32,514 nucleotides of DNA from Hydrogenispora ethanolica (GTDB lineage: Bacteria > Bacillota > UBA4882 > UBA8346). Numbering within the stretch: the first letter of the stretch is position 1; every line of letters begins with the position of its first letter. The stretch covers positions 1 to 32,514 of the forward strand of contig NZ_SLUN01000053.1 in assembly GCF_004340685.1 (NCBI RefSeq), in the 5' to 3' direction. Position numbers and translations under genes: made by a program. The notes under the pieces are model-generated. The model was not told the origin of the DNA, did not search any database, and saw only the letters and a program-made list of their open reading frames with translations. This document shows positions 8,030 through 16,051 of the stretch, piece by piece.

Positions 8030-8109
8030 TTTTTTAGTTTTGGTTTTAGTTGTTTTTGAGTAGAGATTAGTAGAGTTGGAATGGATGAGTATAGCGGAGA
8101 CGAGCTGAG
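8019..8109 (+). promoter_or_regulatory. TRAP binding site: phased (G/U)AG triplets in the trp leader
   Basis: Nine triplets lie in two blocks at exact 5-nt steps. Block one is GAG 8058, GAG 8063, TAG 8068 and GAG 8073. Block two is GAG 8087, TAG 8092, GAG 8097, GAG 8102 and GAG 8107. Four looser TAG triplets lie upstream at 8019, 8024, 8035 and 8047. TRAP rings bind about eleven such triplets separated by 2-3 nt. The last triplet lies inside the 5' arm of the antiterminator, so TRAP binding would free the downstream terminator. Confidence 0.9.
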
Positions 8110-8140
8110 AGATCTTGGTTTTGGGAGACCAGATTCTTAG
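8105..8140 (+). promoter_or_regulatory. trp leader antiterminator hairpin
   Basis: Bases 8105-8119 pair with 8128-8140 to give 13 pairs (one G-U) and two single-base bulges at 8111 and 8116, around an 8-nt loop. The 5' arm contains the TRAP triplet GAG 8107-8109. The 3' arm uses bases 8128-8136, which are also the 5' arm of the terminator, so the two hairpins exclude each other. Pairing was worked out by eye. Confidence 0.75.
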
Positions 8141-8160
8141 GAGTCTGGTCTTTTTATTTT
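8126..8160 (+). terminator. trp leader attenuator (intrinsic terminator)
   Basis: AGACCAGATTC (8126-8136) pairs with 8141-8151 in an 11-bp stem with one T-G wobble and a TTAG tetraloop. The stem is followed by TTTTTATTTT. It lies 19 bp before the first trp start codon and is the termination point when tryptophan-TRAP is bound. Confidence 0.9.
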
Positions 8161-8164
8161 TCCG

Positions 8165-8188
8165 AAGGAGGAGTCGAGTTGAGTCGAG
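8165..8188 (+). promoter_or_regulatory. Ribosome binding site and start of aroF-trpE inside a second GAG run
   Basis: The Shine-Dalgarno AAGGAGGAG (8165-8173) and the TTG start (8179-8181) lie within GAG triplets at 8168, 8171, 8176, 8181 and 8186. The last four are in exact 5-nt phase. Such a run could bind TRAP and block ribosome access, as TRAP does at trpG and trpP in B. subtilis. Five triplets are fewer than a full ring, so binding may be weak or cooperate with the leader site. Confidence 0.6.
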
Positions 8189-10497
8189 AAGCATTTTTAG
8201 ACAGCTTGCCATTGGTCGGTTTTCATGGCAAAAATAGCTCTTTTTGCATTGGCGATGTGGAGATCGGCGGCGGGACGCCGGTAATTATCGCCGGACCTTG
8301 TGCAGTGGAGACAGCCGAGCAGATTTTACGAGTCGCGGAGCATATCAAAAACTCCGGCGCACATGGTCTCCGGGGCGGAGTTTTTAAACCGCGCAGTTCC
8401 CCTTATAGTTTTCAAGGTTTGGGAGAGCCTGGCCTGCAGTTATTGGCGGAAGCCCGCGAGAAAACCGGGCTTTTTACCGTGGTGGAAGTAACCGCCATCG
8501 ATCAGATCGGCCTGGTGGCCGAGTATGCCGATGTTTTGCAAGTTGGCGCCCGCAACATGCAGAACTTCGAGTTATTAAAGGCAGTCGGCCGTTCCGAAAA
8601 ACCAGTGTTGTTGAAACGGGGTTTATCAGCCACCATTCAGGAATTGCTCCAGGCGGCGGAATACATTTTAGTAGAAGGCAATCCCCGGGTGATCCTCTGC
8701 GAACGCGGGATCCGGACGTTCGAGACGATTACCCGCAACACATTGGATATTAATGCGATCCCGCTACTGAAACAATTGACGCATCTGCCGGTTTTCGCCG
8801 ATCCCAGCCATGGGACCGGTCGCAGCGATCTGGTGATTCCGGTTGCTAAAGCCGCAATCGCTGCCGGAGCTGACGGCTTGATCGTAGAAGTTCATCCCGC
8901 TCCCGACACTGCCTTATCCGATGGGAACCAATCCTTAAACCTCAATCAATTTGAACGGTTGATGGAGGAGCTCAATCCATCAATCCACCGGAGTCCGGCT
9001 CCTATCCAGCTGGATTCGGGCATGACCTTGACTCAATTTCAACAGCTGGCGGACGACGGTTATCGGTTTATTCCGGTTTACGCCGAATTACTCACCGACT
9101 CGGAGACACCAGTTACGGCTTTCGCCAAATTGACTGCCGGCGCTCCGGTGGGCCGCTTTTTACTGGAAAGCGTGGAACGCGGCGAACAACTGGGCCGGTT
9201 TTCTTTCATCGGCTGGGATCCGTTGCTACAGCTCACTGCCAACGGCAGACGGAGCGAAATCCTCGATTCCGCTAATTCGCACCAGGCCATGGACTCCGAT
9301 CCATTGCAAGAGCTATCCGCCGCGCTTTCCGAGCTTAAGGTGGCGCCTTTGGACGTCCCTTACCCGTTCTATGGGGGAGCGGTGGGCTATATTGGTTATG
9401 ACTATGTCCGGCTGTTGGAACCGATCCCCGAGCATCACGAAGCAATCGCCGAAGTTCCGGACCTTCGCTGGATGGTTCCACGCTGCATGGCCTGTTTTGA
9501 TCACGTGCTCCACAAAATTGTCCTGATCGAGCTAGTCGAACCGGCGGCGCACTCGACGATCGAAGCTGCGTATCAAAAGGGAATGGCGGACCTCAGCCGC
9601 TTCGGCGAACGTTTGAAAAACCAGCTTGAACTGCCTCCATTAGTCAACCGGCATCCTCAAGCTTCAGAGCCGGAACGGAACTTTCTGTTAAGCAAGGCCG
9701 AGTATGAAGCGCGGGTGGAAAAAATCAAGGAATACATCCGGGCCGGTGATGCCTTTCAGGTAGTGTTATCCCAGCGGATCGAGCAAGAGTGCCATGGCGA
9801 TCCATTCATGTTCTACCGGGTGCTCCGGACGATCAATCCATCGCCTTACTTATTCTATTTGGATTTCGGAGAGTTTCAACTGGCCGGCTCGTCACCCGAA
9901 GTCATGGTCCAGTCGACCGGAGCCCAGGTTCTTTTGAAGCCGATCGCCGGTACCCGGCCGCGAGGCGCAACCGCTGCTCAGGATGAACAACTCAAAAAGG
10001 AGTTGCTGAATGACCGGAAAGAGCGAGCTGAACATGTGATGCTGGTGGACCTGGGCCGGAACGATCTGGGCCGGGTTTGCCGATTCGGCTCAGTGGCCGT
10101 CACTGATTTAATGAGTGTCGAGAACTATTCGCACGTCATGCACATTGTCTCGACCATTCGGGGCGAATTGCTGCCGGATATGACCGCTACCGATTTGCTA
10201 CGGGCAGTCTTCCCCGCGGGCACGCTCTCCGGGGCGCCGAAGATTCGCGCCATGCAGATCATCGAAGAATTGGAACCGGTGCGCCGCGGATTTTATGGCG
10301 GAGCCGTCGGCTACTTGGGTTTCAACGGGAATCTGGATACCTGTATTACGATCCGGACCGTGCTTTTTAAAGATAAGAAAGCCGTTCTTCAGGTGGGCGC
10401 CGGGATTGTGGCGGATTCGGTACCAGAGCGGGAGTATGAAGAGACAATGAATAAAGCCGGCGCCGTTCTGGCGGCCCTGGCCCGGCTAGGAGGATGA
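8179..10497 (+). CDS. aroF-trpE: DAHP synthase-anthranilate synthase component I fusion
   Basis: One uninterrupted frame of 772 residues. Residues 1 to about 265 are a type I-beta DAHP synthase (the first shikimate-pathway step): GPCAVE 39-44, [11 protein letters not shown] near 74, [20 protein letters not shown] and DPSHGTG 208-214. It lacks the N-terminal ferredoxin-like or chorismate mutase regulatory domain of relatives. A linker of roughly 20 residues leads to a full TrpE (about 282-772). TrpE carries the tryptophan-binding LLES (328-331) with GRFSFIG, then [19 protein letters not shown], and [12 protein letters not shown]. TrpE turns chorismate plus ammonia from TrpG into anthranilate. 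The start is TTG at 8179, 5 bases after AAGGAGGAG; no ATG is near. An internal ATG at 9022 (Met282) lacks a good ribosome binding site. trpG follows 3 bp after the stop. Confidence 0.93.
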   Translation: MSREAFLDSLPLVGFHGKNSSFCIGDVEIGGGTPVIIAGPCAVETAEQILRVAEHIKNSGAHGLRGGVFKPRSSPYSFQGLGEPGLQLLAEAREKTGLFTVVEVTAIDQIGLVAEYADVLQVGARNMQNFELLKAVGRSEKPVLLKRGLSATIQELLQAAEYILVEGNPRVILCERGIRTFETITRNTLDINAIPLLKQLTHLPVFADPSHGTGRSDLVIPVAKAAIAAGADGLIVEVHPAPDTALSDGNQSLNLNQFERLMEELNPSIHRSPAPIQLDSGMTLTQFQQLADDGYRFIPVYAELLTDSETPVTAFAKLTAGAPVGRFLLESVERGEQLGRFSFIGWDPLLQLTANGRRSEILDSANSHQAMDSDPLQELSAALSELKVAPLDVPYPFYGGAVGYIGYDYVRLLEPIPEHHEAIAEVPDLRWMVPRCMACFDHVLHKIVLIELVEPAAHSTIEAAYQKGMADLSRFGERLKNQLELPPLVNRHPQASEPERNFLLSKAEYEARVEKIKEYIRAGDAFQVVLSQRIEQECHGDPFMFYRVLRTINPSPYLFYLDFGEFQLAGSSPEVMVQSTGAQVLLKPIAGTRPRGATAAQDEQLKKELLNDRKERAEHVMLVDLGRNDLGRVCRFGSVAVTDLMSVENYSHVMHIVSTIRGELLPDMTATDLLRAVFPAGTLSGAPKIRAMQIIEELEPVRRGFYGGAVGYLGFNGNLDTCITIRTVLFKDKKAVLQVGAGIVADSVPEREYEETMNKAGAVLAALARLGG

Positions 10498-10500
10498 AAA

Positions 10501-11085
10501 ATGCTGGCCATCATCGATAATTACGATTCATTCACCTACAATCTGGTGCAATACTTTGGTGAAATGGGCGTGGCGATTCGAGTGTTCCGGAATGACCGGA
10601 TTACCTTGAATGAATTGGCTGCGATTCAGCCGGAACGGCTGGTCATTTCGCCCGGTCCGTGCACCCCCAAGGAGAGCGGGATTTCCATGGCCGCCATCAG
10701 GCATTTTTCGGGGAAGATACCGATCCTCGGCGTCTGCCTGGGGCATCAATGCATTGGAGAGGTTTTTGGCGGCAAAGTCATCCGAGCCCCTGAACCGGTG
10801 CACGGCAAAGAAAGTCTGATTCATCATAACGGGCAGGAGCTGTTCGAGGGCATGCCACAACCATTCGCCGCGGTGCGCTACCATTCCTTGGTCGTGGAGC
10901 GCTCCTCGTTCCCGGCCGTGCTGGAGATCACCGCCAGCGAGCCGGGCGGTTTGGTGATGGCGTTACGCCACCGGAGCCATCCCACCTATGGGTTGCAATT
11001 TCATCCGGAATCAGTTTTTACCGAATCGGGCAAGCAACTGTTGGTCAATTTTCTGAAGGTTCCGGTGCCCGCCATTTCGGCGTAG
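10501..11085 (+). CDS. trpG: Anthranilate synthase component II (glutamine amidotransferase)
   Basis: This 194-residue class I glutamine amidotransferase supplies ammonia to TrpE for anthranilate synthesis. DNYDSFTYNL opens the chain, GVCLGHQ carries the nucleophile Cys79, and LQFHPES gives the catalytic His and Glu. SPGPCTP is the usual oxyanion/glutamine-site segment. The ATG lies 3 bp after the stop of the fusion gene with TAGGAGG in front. In many Firmicutes this subunit is shared with 4-amino-4-deoxychorismate synthase (pabA); whether it serves both here cannot be read from this window. Its place in the trp operon differs from B. subtilis, where trpG lies in the folate operon. Confidence 0.95.
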   Translation: MLAIIDNYDSFTYNLVQYFGEMGVAIRVFRNDRITLNELAAIQPERLVISPGPCTPKESGISMAAIRHFSGKIPILGVCLGHQCIGEVFGGKVIRAPEPVHGKESLIHHNGQELFEGMPQPFAAVRYHSLVVERSSFPAVLEITASEPGGLVMALRHRSHPTYGLQFHPESVFTESGKQLLVNFLKVPVPAISA

Positions 11086-11113
11086 TGAACGAAATACCTC
11101 AAAAATCAGTCAA

Positions 11114-11142
11114 GAGGAGCTGAGTCGAGTGTTGAAAGAGAG
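11114..11142 (+). promoter_or_regulatory. GAG-rich ribosome binding site and start of trpD
   Basis: GAG triplets at 11114, 11117, 11122, 11127 and 11138 cover the ribosome binding site (GAGGAG) and the GTG start at 11129. The order GAG-GAG, 2 nt, GAG, 2 nt, GAG is almost the same as at the start of aroF-trpE. More GAG triplets follow at 11163, 11173, 11177 and 11183. It may be a weak TRAP site, or just a purine-rich translation start. Confidence 0.4.
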
Positions 11143-12139
11143 TTTGGCCAAGATTATTCGCGGAGAGGACCTGAGCGAGGAAGAGATGATCCGCGCGACT
11201 GCCGCCATCATGGAAGGCGAGGCCTCCCCGGCCCAGATCGGGGGATTTCTGACCGGGTTGCGGCTCAAGGGAGAGACGGTGGATGAGATCACCGGCGCCG
11301 CCAGGGTGATGCGGCAAAAGGCTTTGAAAGTCCATTACCAGGCGCCGGTGGTGATCGATACTTGCGGGACCGGTGGTGACAGCGCCAATACTTTTAATAT
11401 CTCCACCACGGTGGCATTTATCGTCGCCGCAGCCGGCATCCCCGTCGCCAAACACGGCAATCGGGCGGTTTCCAGCCGCTGCGGCAGCGCCGATCTATTG
11501 GAAGCATTGGGCGTGAAGGTGGATTTGACTCCGGAACGGGTGGAGCATTGTCTGCAGGAGGTTGGGATGGGTTTTTTATTTGCGCCCGTCTTCCATCTGG
11601 CGATGAAACATGCAATCGGTCCCCGCCGGGAACTGGGGTTCCGCACCATCTTTAATCTGTTGGGCCCGCTGACCAATCCGGCCGGCGCCAATTGCCAACT
11701 GATCGGAGTCTATCAAGCGGAATTGACCGAACCAATGGCCGAAGTATTGCGGCGGTTGGGGGTCGCCCGGGCGATGGTAGTCCATGGCGCGGGGGGGCTC
11801 GATGAATTATCGTTGGCTGGCGTGAATCACGCCAGTCTGTTGCAAGACGGTCAGATTACCAGCTTCGCCTTTCGAGCCGGGGAGCTGGGGCTGGAAGAAG
11901 CGCCCAATGAAACCTTGCACGGAGACGATCCGCGCGCCAATGCCCGGATCACCGAAGCCATTCTGAGGGGAGAAGAGAACGGGCCGCGCTTGGCGGTGGT
12001 TCTGTTAAACGCCGGCGCCGCTCTATGGGTGGCCGGAGCCGCCGCTGATCTTCCCGGTGGGATAACGCTGTCCCGGAAGCTGCTCGAGGAGGGTTCCCCC
12101 TATGCCAAACTGGAACAACTCAGGAAGATAGCGGTTTAA
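11129..12139 (+). CDS. trpD: Anthranilate phosphoribosyltransferase
   Basis: The 336-residue enzyme transfers the phosphoribosyl group of PRPP to anthranilate. CGTGGDSANTFNIST (the PRPP-binding glycine loop) lies at about residues 80-94, followed by KHGNR.VSSRCGSADLLEALG, which is typical of TrpD. The ATP-independent fold needs no further motif, and the length is normal. The start is GTG at 11129, 9 bases after GAGGAG (11114-11119); it lies 43 bp after trpG, and the frame continues directly with TTG at 11132. It is the third gene of the TRAP-controlled operon and has its own GAG-rich start region. Confidence 0.95.
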   Translation: MLKESLAKIIRGEDLSEEEMIRATAAIMEGEASPAQIGGFLTGLRLKGETVDEITGAARVMRQKALKVHYQAPVVIDTCGTGGDSANTFNISTTVAFIVAAAGIPVAKHGNRAVSSRCGSADLLEALGVKVDLTPERVEHCLQEVGMGFLFAPVFHLAMKHAIGPRRELGFRTIFNLLGPLTNPAGANCQLIGVYQAELTEPMAEVLRRLGVARAMVVHGAGGLDELSLAGVNHASLLQDGQITSFAFRAGELGLEEAPNETLHGDDPRANARITEAILRGEENGPRLAVVLLNAGAALWVAGAAADLPGGITLSRKLLEEGSPYAKLEQLRKIAV

Positions 12140-12150
12140 AGGAGAAACCC

Positions 12151-12939
12151 ATGTATCTGGAACGGATCGTAAACCATAAGCGAAAAGAAGTCCTGGCTCG
12201 CCAAGAAGAAGTGCCACTATCGGAATTAATCGCTCTGATATCGGATTTACCGGAGACGGATGCGGCGCGGGATTTCAAGTCTGCGCTCAAGCGGCAAGAG
12301 ATGGCGTTGATTGCCGAACTGAAGAAAGCCTCGCCGTCCAAAGGACTTTTACGTGCCGATTTCGATCCGGGGCAACTGGCGGCGGCTTACGAACAAGCCG
12401 GCGCTGCCGCGCTATCGGTTTTAACGGATGAGACATTCTTTCAAGGATCCTTACAAAACCTGCGGATCGCTAAAAAGGAAACCCGTCATGTTCCGTTGCT
12501 GCGGAAAGATTTTGTCGTCGACCCTTATCAATTGTACGAGGCCAAACTCTATGGCGCCGACGCGGTGCTGCTGATCGTGGCGGTTCTGGGCGAAGAGGCG
12601 TTGTCCCGGTTCATTACCGCCGCTCAGGACCTGGGCTTGACTCCCTTGGTGGAAGTGCACGGTCTTCGGGAGGTCGAGGCGGCGTTGCAAGCCGGGGCCG
12701 AGGTCATCGGGATCAACAATCGCGACCTGAGCACCTTTCAGGTGAATCTGGAGACTACGTTGGAGCTAGTCCGGAAGATTCCGGCGGATGTCATCACTGT
12801 TTCGGAGAGCGGGATCCGTACCCGGGATGACTTGAGCCGGTTGGAAGAGGCCGGAGTCGCAGCGGTGTTGGTGGGCGAAACCCTGGTAACGGCCGCCGAT
12901 CCCGGCCTGAAACTGCGGCAGCTATTGGGGGTGGCCTAA
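12151..12939 (+). CDS. trpC: Indole-3-glycerol phosphate synthase
   Basis: This 262-residue TIM-barrel enzyme closes the ring of the anthranilate-derived intermediate to give indole-3-glycerol phosphate. ELKKASPSKG near residue 56 holds catalytic lysine and phosphate-binding residues. LLRKDFVVDPYQLYEA is the second catalytic Lys strand, and INNRDL..F and VSESGI are the usual C-terminal barrel motifs. The ATG follows AAAGGAG and lies 11 bp after trpD. It is a monofunctional enzyme; trpF is a separate gene starting directly after its stop. Confidence 0.95.
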   Translation: MYLERIVNHKRKEVLARQEEVPLSELIALISDLPETDAARDFKSALKRQEMALIAELKKASPSKGLLRADFDPGQLAAAYEQAGAAALSVLTDETFFQGSLQNLRIAKKETRHVPLLRKDFVVDPYQLYEAKLYGADAVLLIVAVLGEEALSRFITAAQDLGLTPLVEVHGLREVEAALQAGAEVIGINNRDLSTFQVNLETTLELVRKIPADVITVSESGIRTRDDLSRLEEAGVAAVLVGETLVTAADPGLKLRQLLGVA

Positions 12940-13551
12940 TTGCTGCCGGTGAAAATTTGCGGAATTACCCGCCTCGAGGACGCGCTCGCCTGTACCCGTC
13001 ACGGTGCGGCCGCGCTGGGGTTCGTATTTGCGCCATCGTCCCGGCAAGTCTCCGTCCCCCAGGCGGCGGCCATCACCCGGCAGCTTCCGCCGTTCGTGAT
13101 CCGGGTCGGGGTTTTCGTCAATGAAGATCCGGACCGAATCCGGGAGATCATGCGTGATTGCCGGCTCGATCTCGCGCAGCTACACGGGGAAGAGACGGTG
13201 GCGGACGCCGCAAGACTGGACGGCCGGGCCATTAAAGCCTTTAAGGCCGGGAGGGATCAACCCGCTCCCCCGTGGCGGGAGGCCAATATCCGGGCGGTAT
13301 TGGTGGACGCCTACCGGCCGGGCGTGGAGGGAGGAACAGGGTGCACTTTCGATTGGAAGCTTTTCGAAGCGTTCCGCGGCCTGGGGCACCCGCTGATCCT
13401 GGCCGGCGGACTGGATGCCGGGAATATTGCGTCCGCGGCGCGACAGGCGCGGCCGGACGCGGTCGATTTATCCAGCGGCGTGGAGGCCAGGCCCGGCATC
13501 AAGGATCCGCTGAAGATTCGCCAATTGTTGGAGCAGACCCGGTCTTTATGA
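12940..13551 (+). CDS. trpF: Phosphoribosylanthranilate isomerase
   Basis: The 203-residue TIM-barrel enzyme performs the Amadori rearrangement between TrpD and TrpC. The catalytic Cys7 is in VKICGIT, and Asp123 in VLVDAY is the general acid. QLHGEE and GGLDAGN are standard family motifs, the latter at the phosphate site. The start is TTG at 12940, directly abutting the trpC stop TAA (12937-12939), with a G-rich ribosome binding site inside the end of trpC, so translation is probably coupled. The length is typical. Confidence 0.93.
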   Translation: MLPVKICGITRLEDALACTRHGAAALGFVFAPSSRQVSVPQAAAITRQLPPFVIRVGVFVNEDPDRIREIMRDCRLDLAQLHGEETVADAARLDGRAIKAFKAGRDQPAPPWREANIRAVLVDAYRPGVEGGTGCTFDWKLFEAFRGLGHPLILAGGLDAGNIASAARQARPDAVDLSSGVEARPGIKDPLKIRQLLEQTRSL

Positions 13552-13602
13552 CCCACGATATATGCCATTACTTTATACGAAACAAGCAAGGAGTTGAGGA
13601 TC

Positions 13603-14790
13603 ATGACCGAAAATCGCCCGGGCTATTACGGCCGGTTCGGCGGCAGATATGTGCCGGAGACCTTGATGGCGGCATTGGATGAGTTGGATGCCGCTTACCG
13701 GCGCTACGCCACAGATCCCGAATTCACGGCGGAGTTGGATGACTTGTTTCATCATTACTCCGGCCGGCCGACGCCCTTATATTTCGCGGAGCGGTTCAGC
13801 CGGGAGTTAGGCAAGGGACGGATTTATCTCAAAAGAGAAGATCTGAATCATACCGGCGCCCATAAGATCAACAATGCCCTCGGCCAGATTTTGCTGGCGA
13901 AGCGCATGGGCAAAAAGCGGATTATCGCCGAGACCGGCGCCGGCCAACATGGGGTAGCCGCCGCCACGGTCGCGGCAAAGTTCGGATTGAGCTGCACGGT
14001 CTATATGGGTGAAGTCGATATTGCCCGCCAGTCATTGAATGTTTTCCGGATGCGCCTGTTGGGGGCGGAAGTGGTTCCGGTCCGTTCGGGCAGCCGCACC
14101 TTGAAGGATGCGACCAATGAAGCGATGCGGGACTGGGTGGCCACGGTGGACGACAGTTATTATCTGATCGGTTCGGTGGTCGGCCCTCATCCCTATCCGA
14201 TGATGGTCCGGAACTTCCAGGCCGTCATCGGCCGCGAAACCCGGGCGCAACTGATGCAGGCCGCCGACAAACTCCCCGATTATGTGGTCGCTTGCGTCGG
14301 CGGCGGCAGCAATTCGATGGGGATCTTTCACGAATTCGTCGCCGAACCCGCGGTGCAACTGGTGGGCGTGGAGGCCGCCGGCGAAGGCTTGGAGACGGAG
14401 CATCACGCCGCGACCCTGAGCAAGGGAGAGCCGGGCGTCTTGCACGGCGCATTGAGCTACCTGTTGTCCGACTCCGACGGCCAAGTGCTGGAGGCTTATT
14501 CCATCTCGGCCGGGCTGGACTATCCGGGAGTCGGCCCGGAACACAGCTTTCTTAAGGACAGCGGCCGGGTGAACTATCAGGCGGTGACCGATGGGGAAGC
14601 GCTCGCCGCCTTCGATTATCTGACTAAAACCGAGGGAATCATTCCGGCCCTGGAAAGCTCGCATGCCGTGGCCATGGGGATGAAGCTGGCGCCGACGTTA
14701 ACGGAGGGCCAGATCATGGTGATTAATCTTTCGGGACGGGGCGACAAGGATATTCATACCGTCGCCCAAAGCATGGGGGTGGTTTTATGA
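13603..14790 (+). CDS. trpB: Tryptophan synthase beta chain
   Basis: This 395-residue PLP enzyme joins indole and serine to form tryptophan. Lys88 in HTGAHKINN is the Schiff-base lysine, and GGGSNSMG binds the cofactor phosphate. [17 protein letters not shown] and the C-terminal LSGRGDKD are all standard for TrpB1, the form that works with TrpA. The ATG at 13603 is chosen over the in-frame TTG at 13594 because AAGGAG (13588-13593) lies 9 bases upstream and the family N-terminus ([15 protein letters not shown]) follows. It lies 51 bp after trpF, the longest gap within the operon. Its stop overlaps the trpA start as ATGA. Confidence 0.96.
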   Translation: MTENRPGYYGRFGGRYVPETLMAALDELDAAYRRYATDPEFTAELDDLFHHYSGRPTPLYFAERFSRELGKGRIYLKREDLNHTGAHKINNALGQILLAKRMGKKRIIAETGAGQHGVAAATVAAKFGLSCTVYMGEVDIARQSLNVFRMRLLGAEVVPVRSGSRTLKDATNEAMRDWVATVDDSYYLIGSVVGPHPYPMMVRNFQAVIGRETRAQLMQAADKLPDYVVACVGGGSNSMGIFHEFVAEPAVQLVGVEAAGEGLETEHHAATLSKGEPGVLHGALSYLLSDSDGQVLEAYSISAGLDYPGVGPEHSFLKDSGRVNYQAVTDGEALAAFDYLTKTEGIIPALESSHAVAMGMKLAPTLTEGQIMVINLSGRGDKDIHTVAQSMGVVL

Positions 14791-15572
14791 ATCAGGTAGC
14801 GGCCCGGTATGAATCATTACGGCGCGACCGGCGGAAGGCGCTGATTCCCTATCTGATGGGCGGCGATCCCGGTCTACGGGAGACGGCCGATTTGTTGACG
14901 GTCTTGAGCGAAGCGGGGGCGGATCTGATCGAGGTCGGCGTGCCGTTCTCCGATCCGGTGGCCGATGGCCCGATCATTCAGGCTGCCGGCCAGCGGGCCT
15001 TGAATAACGGCTGTACCGTCGCCAAGCTGCTGGCAACCCTGAAAGAAGTGCTTCCGGGCCTGGGAACGCCGGTGATCCTGATGGCCTATTACAATACCCT
15101 TTACCACCGGGGCATCGAGCGTTTCATGGCGGAAGCCCGGGAGAGCGGAGTCGCGGGACTCATCATCCCCGATCTGCCGCCCGAGGAAGCGGGAGATCTG
15201 CGCCATTATGCGTCGGAATATGAGATCGGCCTCAACTTCTTGGTGGCTCCCACCAGCCCCGCGGAACGCATCCGCCAGGCGGCCGAGGCTTCCACGGGCT
15301 TTCTCTACGCGGTATCCCTCAAGGGAGTTACCGGGGTCCGCAACCAATTGCCGGCGGGGATCCCGGATTTCATCGCCCGGATCAAGACGCAGACTTCGAA
15401 ACCGGTGGGTGTCGGCTTCGGCATCTCCACTCTGGAGCAAGCCCGTTCCATCGGCCAGCTGGCCGATGGGGTGATTGTGGGCAGCGCGATCGTTCAGGCC
15501 ATCGCCGAGGATTCCAGTTTTCAAAAGGTGACCGCGGCGGTGCGAAACCTCAAAGAAGGTTTGGCGGGATAA
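14787..15572 (+). CDS. trpA: Tryptophan synthase alpha chain
   Basis: The 261-residue TIM barrel cleaves indole-3-glycerol phosphate and passes indole to TrpB. The catalytic residues Glu49 and Asp60 ([15 protein letters not shown]) fall at the same numbers as in the Salmonella enzyme. The C-terminal GFGIS and GSAIV form the phosphate site. The ATG overlaps the trpB stop (ATGA, 14787-14790), which points to coupled translation of the two subunits. It is the last gene of the operon. No strong terminator follows; a short AAAAAC/GTTTTT inverted repeat about 20 bp downstream is the only candidate. Confidence 0.96.
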   Translation: MNQVAARYESLRRDRRKALIPYLMGGDPGLRETADLLTVLSEAGADLIEVGVPFSDPVADGPIIQAAGQRALNNGCTVAKLLATLKEVLPGLGTPVILMAYYNTLYHRGIERFMAEARESGVAGLIIPDLPPEEAGDLRHYASEYEIGLNFLVAPTSPAERIRQAAEASTGFLYAVSLKGVTGVRNQLPAGIPDFIARIKTQTSKPVGVGFGISTLEQARSIGQLADGVIVGSAIVQAIAEDSSFQKVTAAVRNLKEGLAG

Positions 15573-15638
15573 CCGAAGCAATTTCTCGCAAAAACCTTGT
15601 TTTTATAATTTTATTGCAAAAGCTGAATATCAATCATT

Positions 15639-15848
15639 CAAATTGCATTTGCAACCCGTCAAATTGAACTGGCGGGCCGGCAAATGCAATTTTCATGTCT
15701 GCAATTTCAATTTGTCACCTGACAATTTCGATTTGGAGGATCGATTTTGGGATTTTAATGGTTGCAAATTCATTTTAGAAGCATTCCAAGACAATTTGTC
15801 AGTCCCCGAATTCAATTTGCGGGTCGGCGATTCCATTTTGCAAGGTTT
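15639..15848 (+). repeat. 21-bp-period degenerate array (CAAATT..ATTTG units)
   Basis: Ten consecutive 21-bp units start at 15639 and repeat the theme C(A/G)A(A/T)TT, 1-2 bases, (A/T)TTTG, then about eight variable, often GC-rich bases. Representative 13-base cores are CAAATTGCATTTG, CAATTTCAATTTG and CAATTTCGATTTG. The A/T tracts recur every two helical turns, so the DNA may be bent. A TTG-started frame (15643-15861) reads through it and would give a seven-residue peptide repeat of the xFNLxxx type, but it has no ribosome binding site. The rest of the 15573-16051 gap shows no gene. The array is unrelated in sequence to those at 90-215 and 31882-31986. Confidence 0.7.
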
Positions 15849-16051
15849 CATGATTCATTGATCATGCCGGAAGAGCCATTCAGCAGCTGTAAAATCCTAA
15901 GAATTTGTACCAGTTGTCAATGGGAGCCCTGAAAATTCCGCCAAACTGCAGATAATCGGCGACAGCGCCCTTTTTTGATTGAAGAATCATATTTGCTCCA
16001 AGAATTGGCATACTATGAAAAAAAGGGTTGTCTGTGAAAAGGGGGATCGCA

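Noticed and set aside
8081-8140. trp leader peptide for ribosome-mediated attenuation
   Set aside because: A 19-codon frame from ATG 8081 runs to TAG 8138 but contains no Trp codons and lacks a good ribosome binding site; TRAP sites explain the leader better.
8005-8178. T-box riboswitch for tRNA-Trp
   Set aside because: No T-box consensus sequence or specifier-loop architecture was seen, and the leader is shorter than usual for T-boxes.
9022-10497. Separate trpE gene starting at ATG 9022
   Set aside because: The upstream frame is open through the junction, and no Shine-Dalgarno sequence precedes this ATG, so a fusion is the simpler reading.
15643-15861. Gene for a seven-residue-repeat peptide
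   Set aside because: It has no ribosome binding site and a TTG start; the period is explained by the DNA array. Kept only as a possibility in the findings.
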